From Streptomyces alboflavus (lineage in GTDB: Bacteria; Actinomycetota; Actinomycetes; Streptomycetales; Streptomycetaceae): a DNA stretch of 64,000 nucleotides. Location: assembly GCF_000716675.1 (NCBI RefSeq), contig NZ_JNXT01000008.1, positions 205,324-269,323 on the forward strand, given 5' to 3'. The first letter of the stretch is position 1; every line of letters begins with the position of its first letter. Under the pieces are notes generated by a model, which ran no database searches, was not told where the DNA came from, and was given only the letters and a program-made list of their open reading frames with translations. Shown one piece after another: positions 57,911 to 64,000 of this stretch. The translations under genes and the position numbers were made by a program.

Positions 57911-59371
57911 ATGAAGCTGTCGGAGTACGTGACGCATGACGCCGTCGGACTCGCGGAGTTGGTCGCCCGCGGCGAGGTGACCGGCGCCGAGCTGGAGAGC
58001 GTCGCACTGGAGGCGGTGGCCGCCGTCAACCCGCTGCTCAACGCGGTGGTGGAGACCTGGCCCGCCGAGGGGGGCGGGGCGTCCGCCGGGGGGACGCCGA
58101 CGGCCGGGGCGCCGCTGGCCGGAGTGCCCTTCCTGCTCAAGGACATCGGCGTCACCATGGCCGGGAAGCGGACGGAGCTGGGCAGCCGCCTCGCCGAGGG
58201 CAACGTCGCCGCCTCGGACTCGTACCTGATGCGGCGCCTCCGCGCGGCCGGCCTCGCGACCTTCGGCCGGACCACGACCCCGGAGTTCGCCTACAGCATC
58301 ACCACCGAGGCCGTCCTGTACGGGCCGACCCGCAACCCCTGGGACCTCGGCCGCTCGACGGGCGGCTCAAGCGGCGGCTCGGCGGCCGCCGTCGCCGCGG
58401 GCATCGTGCCCGTCGCGCACGCCACGGACGCGGCGGGCTCGATCCGCGTCCCGGCCGCGAGCACCGGCCTGTTCGGCCTGAAGCCGACCCGCGGCCGGGT
58501 GTCCATGGGCCCCGACGTCGACGAGATCTTCAGCGGCCTGGCCGTCCAGGGCTGCGTCAGCCGCACGGTGCGCGACAGCGCGGCGCTCCTCGACGCGATC
58601 CGGGGCCCGGAGAGCGGTGACCCGTACTTCGCCGCGGAGCCGGAGCGCCCCTACACCGAGGAGATCACCCGCGCCCCGGGCCGCCTCCGCGTGGGCGTCC
58701 TCACCCAGGGCGACGGCCGCCGCCGCACCGCGGCCCCCGTCCTCGACGCCGTGTCCCGCGCCGCGGAACTCCTGACCTCGCTCGGCCACCACGTCGAGGA
58801 GGCCACCCTGGACACCGGCGTGAGCTGGGAGGAGTTCGTCCTCGCCAACGCCCGCCTCTGGACCGCCAACCTGGCCCCCTGGCTAGACGCCCTGGCCACC
58901 GCCTTCGACCGGCCCGTCGACCTGTCCACCGTCCAGCCCGAGACGCTCGCCGGCCACGCCTGGGGCCGCCGGGTCACCGGCGCGGAGTTCGTCGGCGCGC
59001 TCGGCGTCCGCAACACCGTCGCCCGCGCCGTCGGCCGCCGCTTCGAGAGGTACGACGTGCTGCTCACCCCGACGCTGCCCGAACTGCCGCCGCGCCTGGG
59101 CGTGTTCGCCGAGGGCGTCGAGGACCTGGACGGCCTGGGCTGGATCGACCGGCTCTTCGACCGCTCCCCCTTCACCGTGGCCTTCAACGTCGCCGGAACC
59201 CCCGCCATGTCCGTCCCCCTGGCGTCCGACCCCGCCACGGGCCTGCCCATAGGCCTGCAGTTCGCCGCCGCCTACGGCCGCGAGGACACCCTGTTCCGGC
59301 TCGCCGCCCAGCTCGAGGAAGCCGCCCCCTGGTCCGACCGCACCCCCGCCGTCCGGGCCGGTACCGCCTGA
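57911..59371 (+). CDS. Amidase signature enzyme
   Basis: A 486-residue amidase-signature hydrolase, which cleaves carboxamides (or activated esters) through a Ser-cisSer-Lys triad. The triad is intact: Lys77 in PFLLKDIG, Ser153 in GGSSGGS, and nucleophile Ser177 in AGSIRVPA; the Lys-Ser and Ser-Ser spacings match the family. Length is typical. ATG 57911 has GGAGGGG 5 nt upstream. It is divergent from the TetR gene and probably controlled by it. Its 3' end overlaps the convergent LysR gene by 100 bp. No gatB or gatC is adjacent and the protein lacks GatA context, so a stand-alone amidase is favoured. Substrate unknown. Confidence 0.93.
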   Translation: MKLSEYVTHDAVGLAELVARGEVTGAELESVALEAVAAVNPLLNAVVETWPAEGGGASAGGTPTAGAPLAGVPFLLKDIGVTMAGKRTELGSRLAEGNVAASDSYLMRRLRAAGLATFGRTTTPEFAYSITTEAVLYGPTRNPWDLGRSTGGSSGGSAAAVAAGIVPVAHATDAAGSIRVPAASTGLFGLKPTRGRVSMGPDVDEIFSGLAVQGCVSRTVRDSAALLDAIRGPESGDPYFAAEPERPYTEEITRAPGRLRVGVLTQGDGRRRTAAPVLDAVSRAAELLTSLGHHVEEATLDTGVSWEEFVLANARLWTANLAPWLDALATAFDRPVDLSTVQPETLAGHAWGRRVTGAEFVGALGVRNTVARAVGRRFERYDVLLTPTLPELPPRLGVFAEGVEDLDGLGWIDRLFDRSPFTVAFNVAGTPAMSVPLASDPATGLPIGLQFAAAYGREDTLFRLAAQLEEAAPWSDRTPAVRAGTA

Positions 59372-60237
59372 CAGAGCAGCTCGAACACCGCCTCCACGCG
59401 CGGCAGTCGCTCCCTGCCGCGCCGGGCCGCCAGATAGATCGCGTTGCCGACGGCACGCTCGGGGGTGTGCAGGATCGCGAGGTCCCCCGCGTCCAGGCCC
59501 GCCTGGGCCAGATACCGGGGGACGACACCGAGCCCCGCGCCCGCACGGATCGCGGCGACGGCCGCGCGCATGTCGGCGATGGTGAGGGCCGGTTCCGGCG
59601 GAAGCGTGTCCCAGCAGGAGCGGAAGTAGCGCCGGGCCATGGGCATCGCGCGGGAGTAGCCGACAAAGGGGCGGGCGTCGCGCGGGCCGCCGTAGGAAGG
59701 TTCGCCCGGGCGGCCGATCAGGACGAACTCCTCGTCGCACAGGTGACGCAGGTACAGGCTTCGGGTGGGCGCGCCCTCGATCTTCGTCACCACGGCGAGG
59801 TCGAGCTCGTCCTGGAGGAGGGCTTCGGTCAGCTCGGGCGAGAGCCCGATGCGGCAGTGGATCCTGCGGGTCCCGCTGGCCAGGAGTGGGGCCAGACGGG
59901 GCAGCACGTGCGCCTCGAGGAGGTCGGCGGGCGCGCCCAGGAGTACCGGCGTGGCACTGTCGTCGGCGGCGCCCGGAGCCATGGCGTCGAGCGCCCCGTC
60001 GAGGGCGTCCAGGTGCCCGGCGATCCGGTTGGCCAGCTGATGCGCGTCCTCGGTGGGCGCGATCCCTCGCCCCGAGCGCTCGAAGAGGGCCCGGCCGGCG
60101 AGCCGTTCCAGCGCCTTGACGTGCCGCGACACGGCAGGTTGCGAGAGGCCCAGGGTGTCGGCCGCCTTGGCGACACCGCCGGAACGGTAGACGGCGAGGA
60201 AGCTGCGCAGGGTGCCGAGGTCCGCCCGGTGGGTCAC
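59272..60237 (-). CDS. LysR-family transcriptional regulator
   Basis: A 321-residue LysR-type regulator. The N-terminal winged helix is clear (LRSFLAVYRSGGVAKAADTL, then LSQPAVSRHVKALE, about residues 9-45), followed by a LysR substrate-binding fold (GAPADLLEAHVLPRL, DLAVVTK, GAGLGVVPRYLA). The start GTG 60235-60237 overlaps the stop of the histidine kinase (GTGA), so it is likely translated in the same transcript as the two-component genes; GAAGAGG lies about 9 nt upstream. The last ~33 codons are antisense to the amidase 3' end and look unlike family sequence, suggesting the C-terminus was extended by read-in. Confidence 0.9.
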   Translation of the reverse strand: MTHRADLGTLRSFLAVYRSGGVAKAADTLGLSQPAVSRHVKALERLAGRALFERSGRGIAPTEDAHQLANRIAGHLDALDGALDAMAPGAADDSATPVLLGAPADLLEAHVLPRLAPLLASGTRRIHCRIGLSPELTEALLQDELDLAVVTKIEGAPTRSLYLRHLCDEEFVLIGRPGEPSYGGPRDARPFVGYSRAMPMARRYFRSCWDTLPPEPALTIADMRAAVAAIRAGAGLGVVPRYLAQAGLDAGDLAILHTPERAVGNAIYLAARRGRERLPRVEAVFELLCQAVPARTAGVRSDQGAASSSWAASRNRVSSRP

Positions 60238-61571
60238 GGCCGGTGCACCTCTTCGGGAACGCCCTTGCGGGCAGCGGGACTTGGGCGGCCCGGCGGGCTC
60301 GGTGGGCTGGGCGAGGCGTGCGGACTCGTCACACCGGGCGGACTCGGCACGCTCGGCGGACTCTGCACGCTCGGCGGGCTCTGCATACTCGGCGGACTCT
60401 GCACGCGGTCGGCGCCCGGCAGCGTGATCGTGAACGCCGTCCCCGTCCCTGGCTCCGAGCGGACGGTGACCGTGCCGCCGTGGGCACTCACCACCCCCTG
60501 CACGATCGCGAGGCCCAGACCGGAGCCCGGCCGGTCGGCGCGCCGCTCGCCGCGCCAGAAGCGGTCGAAGAGGTGCTTCTGGTCGGCCGCCGGGATGGCG
60601 GGGCCCTCGTTGTGGACGGTGACGCGGACCTGCCCGTCGGCCTCGGCGCCGGTCAGGCGCACGGCGGTGCCGGGGTCCGCGTGGCGCAGGGCGTTGTCCA
60701 CGAGGTTGCCGATGGCGCGCTGGAGGGCGAGCGGGTCGCCGAGGACCGGCAGGGTCGTGCCGTCGTCGGATCCGGTGAGGGTGACGCCGGTGCCGGGCGG
60801 GGCGAGGGCGCGGCTCTCCTCGCGTATCTGCCGGTTGAGGGCGGCGACGTCGACGAGCTGCCGGCCCTGGTGCCGCGACTCCCAGCGGGCCAGCGCGAGC
60901 AGGTCGTTGACCAGCGCCGTCATGCGCTGCGTCGCGCGGTCGACGCGTTCGAGGGACCGGCGGGCGGGCGCGCCGGACGGCAGGTCGCGGACGGCGACGT
61001 CCAGGTTGGTGCGCACGATCGCCAGGGGCGTGCGCAGTTCATGGCTGGCGTCGGCCACGAACCGCTGCTGGGACGTGAACGCCGTGTCGAGCCGGTCGAG
61101 CATGTCGTCGATCGTGTCGGCGAGCCGCTTCAGCTCGTCGTCGGCGCCCTTGTGCCGGATGCGGCGGGTGAGGTCGGTGGCCTGGATCTGGCGCGTGGTG
61201 GAGATCAGCCGGTCGACCGGCGCGAGCACCCGCCCCGCGATGAGCCGCCCCACGAACACGCTCACCAGGAAGAGACCGAGCAGGCTCCAGGCGAGCAGTT
61301 CCCGCAGCGTCGACAGGGTGGCGCGGTTGGCGGCGGCCTCAAACGGCACGAGCGAGGCCGGGTCCGCTTCGACCCGGGCGAAGTGGCCGCCGGTGACGAC
61401 ACCCCCGGTGCGGGCCACCTCGTCGGAGAGGGAGCGCCGGGTGAGCGCCGCCCCGCAGATGAAGTACAGCGCGGTCACGAGGACGGCGGCGAGGCCGAAG
61501 ACGACCGACGAGTAGACGAACGCGAGCCGGTTGCGGGCCGAGTGCAGCCGCCGCGGCGGGGCCGGTGTCAT
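60234..61571 (-). CDS. Sensor histidine kinase (two-component system)
   Basis: A 445-residue membrane sensor kinase that would phosphorylate the response regulator encoded just upstream. Order: transmembrane segment about 16-43, a short extracytoplasmic loop, a second segment about 92-113, HAMP, the H-box FVADASHELRTPLAIV with phospho-acceptor His177, an N-box (NLVDNALRHAD), and G-boxes (FDRFWRGERR, GSGLGLAIVQG). After the ATP-binding domain comes a ~48-residue tail rich in SPP repeats. ATG 61569-61571 overlaps the regulator stop (ATGA); longer readings run inside the regulator gene. Stimulus unknown. Confidence 0.93.
   Translation of the reverse strand: MTPAPPRRLHSARNRLAFVYSSVVFGLAAVLVTALYFICGAALTRRSLSDEVARTGGVVTGGHFARVEADPASLVPFEAAANRATLSTLRELLAWSLLGLFLVSVFVGRLIAGRVLAPVDRLISTTRQIQATDLTRRIRHKGADDELKRLADTIDDMLDRLDTAFTSQQRFVADASHELRTPLAIVRTNLDVAVRDLPSGAPARRSLERVDRATQRMTALVNDLLALARWESRHQGRQLVDVAALNRQIREESRALAPPGTGVTLTGSDDGTTLPVLGDPLALQRAIGNLVDNALRHADPGTAVRLTGAEADGQVRVTVHNEGPAIPAADQKHLFDRFWRGERRADRPGSGLGLAIVQGVVSAHGGTVTVRSEPGTGTAFTITLPGADRVQSPPSMQSPPSVQSPPSVPSPPGVTSPHASPSPPSPPGRPSPAARKGVPEEVHRP
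60325..60415. repeat. Short tandem repeat encoding an SPP-rich kinase tail
   Basis: Degenerate 18-bp and 9-bp units (plus strand GGCGGACTCTGCACGCTC and variants) encode QSPPSM, QSPPSV, QSPPSV, PSPPGV at the C-terminus of the histidine kinase, after its catalytic domain. Confidence 0.8.
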
Positions 61572-62263
61572 GGGGTGCTCCTGAGGAGGTAGCCGAGCCC
61601 GCGGACGGTGACGAGGGGCTGGGGCGCGCCGTCCGCGGCGAGCTTGCGCCGCAGCCCGAGCACGGCGACCTTGACGATCTGGCTGAACGGGTCGAGGTGG
61701 GCGTCCCACACGTGGTCGATCAGTTCCTCGGCCGGGATCGCCCGGTCCGGGTGGGTCATGAAGTACCGCAGGAGCGCGAACTCCTTGCGGCTGAGCCCGA
61801 GCGGCCTGCCGTCGCGCCACGCCTCGCCGCCCGCCGTGTCGAGGACCAGGTCCCCGCAGCTGAGGACGGCGCCGGAGCGGCCGCCGTCCCGGCGCAGCAG
61901 GGCCCGGATCCGGGCGGCGAGCTCGTCGAAGTCGAAGGGCTTGACCAGGTAGTCGTCCGCCCCGGAGTCCAGGCCGTGGATCCGGCTGCCGACCGCGTCG
62001 AGGGCGGTCAGCATCAGGACCCGCGGGGCGACCCGGGCGGACGGCGCGGTCGCCCCGCCCGCCTTCAGGCGGCGGCACACCTCGTCGCCGCGCACATCGG
62101 GCAGCAGGACGTCCAGGCACACCAGGTCGTACGGGGTGTGGGCGAGCTGGGCCAGGGCGGTGGCACCGTCCAGGGCGATGTCGACCGCGTAACCGTCACC
62201 GCGCAGACCGTCGGCGATGCCTTCGGCCAGGTCGGATTCGTCTTCCACGACGAGAATGCGCAT
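61568..62263 (-). CDS. OmpR/PhoB-family response regulator
   Basis: A 231-residue response regulator. The receiver domain has Asp8, phospho-acceptor Asp51 (LVCLDVLLPD), Thr86 and Lys108 (DDYLVKPF). The C-terminal winged helix is of OmpR type (LSRKEFALLRYFMTHPD, ending VTVRGLGYLL). About 10 extra residues between helix 3 and strand 4 (GGATAPSARVAP) are slightly longer than usual. ATG 62261-62263. It is the first gene of a regulator-kinase-LysR run with 4-nt overlaps. An 11-bp-period direct repeat at 63491-63509, upstream of the neighbouring exported protein gene, is a candidate binding site. Signal unknown. Confidence 0.95.
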   Translation of the reverse strand: MRILVVEDESDLAEGIADGLRGDGYAVDIALDGATALAQLAHTPYDLVCLDVLLPDVRGDEVCRRLKAGGATAPSARVAPRVLMLTALDAVGSRIHGLDSGADDYLVKPFDFDELAARIRALLRRDGGRSGAVLSCGDLVLDTAGGEAWRDGRPLGLSRKEFALLRYFMTHPDRAIPAEELIDHVWDAHLDPFSQIVKVAVLGLRRKLAADGAPQPLVTVRGLGYLLRSTP

Positions 62264-62280
62264 GGTGCAGTGTCACCCCC

Positions 62281-62306
62281 GCCCCGGGCGGCACGGCACC
62301 CGGGGC
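62281..62306 (-). terminator. Probable terminator after the SMP-30-like gene
   Basis: Arms GCCCCGGG (62281-62288) and CCCGGGGC (62299-62306) flank a 10-base loop, 29 bp past the stop of the exported protein gene and just upstream of the response regulator. The position suits termination between these co-directional genes, although some read-through is possible. Confidence 0.6.
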
Positions 62307-62334
62307 AGGTGGTCGCCGAGCGGCGGGACGTCGG

Positions 62335-63420
62335 TCACGGCGCCGGTACGCGCAGCTCGGAGACCCAGAACGGGAGCTTCGGCGGGGTCGTGCCACTGAC
62401 GGCCGCCGGGCTGCCCAGGGTGTTGAACTGCGAGTTGACGACGAGCAGCCGCCCCCGGTGGACCGCGGCGCCGGTCGGGAACGCGAACGTCGGGTGCGGC
62501 GTGTCCTTGAGGGCGCGCGCCGAGCCGAGGTCGGCGGCGAGGGACAGGCTCTTCACCGATCCTGGCAGGTTCTGTACGACGTACAGGGTGCGGCCGCGCA
62601 GCACCAGACCGTCGGGGGTGCTCAGGGTGCCGGACGGCATCGCCACCGGGGCGACCTTGCGCTCCTTGAGGTCCACCCGGTACAGGGCGTCCTCGTTGCG
62701 CTTGCCGATCACGAGGTAGCGGCCCGAGGGGTCGGCGGCGATCCCGTTGACGTTGATGCCGGGGGCGCCGGGCGCGGAGACGTACCGCACGGCGGTGCCC
62801 GTGAAGTCCATGAACTTCTCCAGGACGTAGCCGCTGCCCCGCGGCTTGGCCCGCCAGAGCACGGGCGCGACCGAGTCGGTGACGTAGGCGCTGCCGTCGG
62901 GGGCGAGGGCGACGTCGTTCAGGAACGTCTGCCCGGCGCGGAGCCCGGTGTCGAGGCGGCTCACCAGGCGCGCCGTGCGGGTGTCGTACACGAAGATCTG
63001 CCCGGTCTGCCGGCCGGCGACGACGAGGCGTCCGTCGGCGAACGCGAGGCCCGTCGCGATCGTGCGGCCGTCCGCGCCGGCGGGCGAGAAGACCCGGAGG
63101 TCACCGGGTGCGCCGACGCGGCCCGTGTAGAGGGTGCCGTCCTTGACCGAGCCGACGTAGAAGCGTCCGGTGGCGGGGTCGACGGCGACGCTCTCGGGGA
63201 ACACCTGGTCGCCGGGGAGGGCGTGGATGAGGGCGGCCCTGGTGCGTGCGGCCGCGTCCGGGGCCGCGGTGTCGTGGGCGGTGGCGTCCTGGGCGGCGGT
63301 GCGGGGCCCGGGCGTCGTGGGGACGGCGGCCGTCGCTCCGGCCGTGACGGCGAGCCCGGCCACCACGGCCAGGGCGGCCGATGCGACCGGCAGTGCGCGA
63401 CGACGGGACGTGTGCTTCAT
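62335..63420 (-). CDS. Exported SMP-30/gluconolactonase-like beta-propeller protein
   Basis: A 361-residue predicted exported protein. Residues 1-33 form a signal peptide (TSRRRALPVASAALAVVAGL, then an AxA-type cleavage region). The mature part shows repeated propeller-blade signatures of the SMP-30/NHL type: PESVAVDPATGRFYVGSV, NDVALAPDGSAYVTD, VNGIAADPSGRYLVIG, PDGLVLRGRTLYVV and FPTGAAVHRGRLLVV. These proteins can be lactonases or non-enzymatic sugar or peptide binders; I cannot identify metal ligands securely, so no reaction is assigned. ATG 63418-63420 has GAGAGGATCC upstream. A hairpin (63441-63461) in the leader and a direct repeat further up (63491-63509) suggest regulation, perhaps by the nearby two-component system. 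Confidence 0.82.
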   Translation of the reverse strand: MKHTSRRRALPVASAALAVVAGLAVTAGATAAVPTTPGPRTAAQDATAHDTAAPDAAARTRAALIHALPGDQVFPESVAVDPATGRFYVGSVKDGTLYTGRVGAPGDLRVFSPAGADGRTIATGLAFADGRLVVAGRQTGQIFVYDTRTARLVSRLDTGLRAGQTFLNDVALAPDGSAYVTDSVAPVLWRAKPRGSGYVLEKFMDFTGTAVRYVSAPGAPGINVNGIAADPSGRYLVIGKRNEDALYRVDLKERKVAPVAMPSGTLSTPDGLVLRGRTLYVVQNLPGSVKSLSLAADLGSARALKDTPHPTFAFPTGAAVHRGRLLVVNSQFNTLGSPAAVSGTTPPKLPFWVSELRVPAP

Positions 63421-63440
63421 CGGGCGGATCCTCTCTGCTG

Positions 63441-63461
63441 CCGGGGCGCTCACCGCCCCGG
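63441..63461 (-). promoter_or_regulatory. 5' leader hairpin of the SMP-30-like gene
   Basis: Arms CCGGGGCG (63441-63448) and CGCCCCGG (63454-63461) flank a 5-base loop, 20 nt upstream of the start codon at 63420. It could modulate translation or be the remains of a terminator; nothing else supports a riboswitch. Confidence 0.45.
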
Positions 63462-63490
63462 TCCTTCGACGCCCAGCAGATCCCACCGAT

Positions 63491-63509
63491 GGTTAGCGGC
63501 CGGTTAGCG
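63491..63509. promoter_or_regulatory. Direct repeat GGTTAGCG, 11-bp period (candidate OmpR-type site)
   Basis: GGTTAGCG occurs at 63491-63498 and again at 63502-63509, so the repeats fall on one face of the helix, as for PhoP and OmpR sites. It lies about 70 bp upstream of the exported protein gene. The nearby response regulator (61568-62263) is the obvious candidate; binding is inferred. Confidence 0.45.
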
Positions 63510-63525
63510 CAGGCCCTCTGACCAC

Positions 63526-63537
63526 GCACGATCGTGC
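63526..63537. promoter_or_regulatory. Perfect palindrome GCACGATCGTGC
   Basis: A 12-bp perfect inverted repeat lies between the direct repeat and the tandem repeat in the 480-bp gene-free stretch 63421-63900. It may be an operator; no regulator can be assigned. Confidence 0.35.
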
Positions 63538-63610
63538 ATCGGTGAGGAACGCGAGCGTTATGGCTCGCGGCGGCGGCCCCGGGTTTGGCTGACGTCGACG
63601 CCGGGCCCGC

Positions 63611-63822
63611 GCCACAGCCCGGCACTCCGGCCGGGCCAACGTCACCGCCCGGCACTCCGGTGGGGGCCGCGTCACCGTCCGGGGCTCCGGCGGGGCCCGC
63701 GCCACTGCCAGCACTCCCGCGGGGGCCGCGCCACCGCCCAGCACGACCGGCGGGGCCCGCGCCACCGCCCAGCACGACCGGCGGGGCCCGCGCCACCGCC
63801 CAGCACACCGGAACGGGGCCGC
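63611..63822. repeat. Tandem repeat, seven ~30-bp units
   Basis: Seven head-to-tail units of 29-31 bp, each starting G(C/T)CAC and ending with a GGGGCCGC-like run. Units 5 and 6 (63730-63760 and 63761-63791) are identical; the others diverge by a few bases. The unit length is not always a multiple of three and no plausible protein is encoded, so it looks like noncoding minisatellite-type DNA. Confidence 0.85.
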
Positions 63823-63900
63823 GCGCCCCGCCCCGCCCCCGGCGCCGGACCCATTGCACCGCCACGGCACCCCGACCCCAGAAACCCAGGAGGTATCCCG

Positions 63901-64000
63901 GTGGGATCCACCCCGTCCCCCGCCCCGTCCCCGACCCCGGATCGCGGCCCCTCGGCCGTCCCGGCACGCGCCCCGTCCCCCACCCCGTCCGGCCCGGCAC
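63901..64000 (+). CDS. Start of an unidentified gene, cut by the window edge
   Basis: GTG 63901 is preceded by AGGAGGT (63888-63894) at 6 nt, a near-ideal ribosome site, and the frame stays open for all 33 codons to the window end. The visible protein is Pro/Ser/Ala-rich (MGSTPSPAPSPTPDRGPSAV at its start), as in disordered N-termini of many actinobacterial proteins. Too little is present to name a family. The upstream 78 bp separate it from the tandem repeat. Confidence 0.5.
   Translation, partial: MGSTPSPAPSPTPDRGPSAVPARAPSPTPSGPA

Noticed and set aside
57175..62263. TetR, LysR and the two-component system as regulators of the siderophore cluster
   Set aside because: They lie beyond the iron-box-controlled genes, pair with an amidase and an exported propeller protein, and no shared sites were seen in the cluster.
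63101..64000. A 299-codon minus-strand frame through the tandem repeat
   Set aside because: Low-complexity Gly/Ala/Arg product that overlaps the exported protein gene in another frame; repeat units do not keep frame.

Overview
The window is high-GC actinomycete DNA, most likely from Streptomyces. The evidence is strongly GC-rich third codon positions, frequent GTG starts with 4-nt GTGA/ATGA overlaps, DmdR1/IdeR-type iron boxes, Tat and lipoprotein signals, and actinobacterial NRPS domain signatures. High GC3 creates very long shadow reading frames opposite the megasynthases; I left these out.

About 90% of the window (57-56,737) is one iron-regulated peptide locus, probably for a siderophore. 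At the left edge a siderophore-interacting flavoprotein (minus) and a Tat/lipoprotein ferri-siderophore binding protein (plus) diverge from a shared iron-box region. A perfect 34-bp palindrome separates the binding protein from the convergent NRPS operon. The operon reads right to left: mbtH (GTG 54323), a Tat-exported multicopper oxidase, then three giant NRPS genes (34209-51932, 17809-34212, 2060-17812), linked by ATGA or GTGA overlaps except for a 136-bp gap before the first NRPS. An iron box lies 16 bp upstream of mbtH. Immediately upstream, same strand, are two FecCD-type permeases with their own iron box.

I read 13 modules and five epimerases. The line begins with an EntF-like condensation domain, which suggests an aryl or acyl starter such as 2,3-dihydroxybenzoate. 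Read collinearly, the adenylation codes give starter-Gly-Gly-Thr-Ser-D-X5-Thr-D-X7-Val-D-Ser(?)-D-X10-Gly-D-Ser-X13. X5, X7, X10 and X13 have codes I cannot assign, and iron-chelating residues could sit there. Oddities: no thioesterase or other release domain after module 13; a DCL-type C5 and a GGDSI-type T4 with no epimerase between them; degenerate core motifs in A9; and several low-complexity insertions. Not seen in this window: catechol or hydroxamate biosynthesis genes, a thioesterase, an exporter, or the uptake ATPase.

The right part (57,031-64,000) looks like ordinary chromosome. It holds a small VOC-family remnant; a TetR regulator divergent from an amidase with a palindromic operator between them; a LysR gene whose GTG overlaps the stop of a histidine kinase, itself overlapping its OmpR-type response regulator; an exported SMP-30/beta-propeller-like protein with an 11-bp-period direct repeat upstream; a seven-unit ~30-bp tandem repeat; and the first codons of a plus-strand gene leaving the window. 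No tRNA, rRNA, CRISPR array or insertion sequence was seen.
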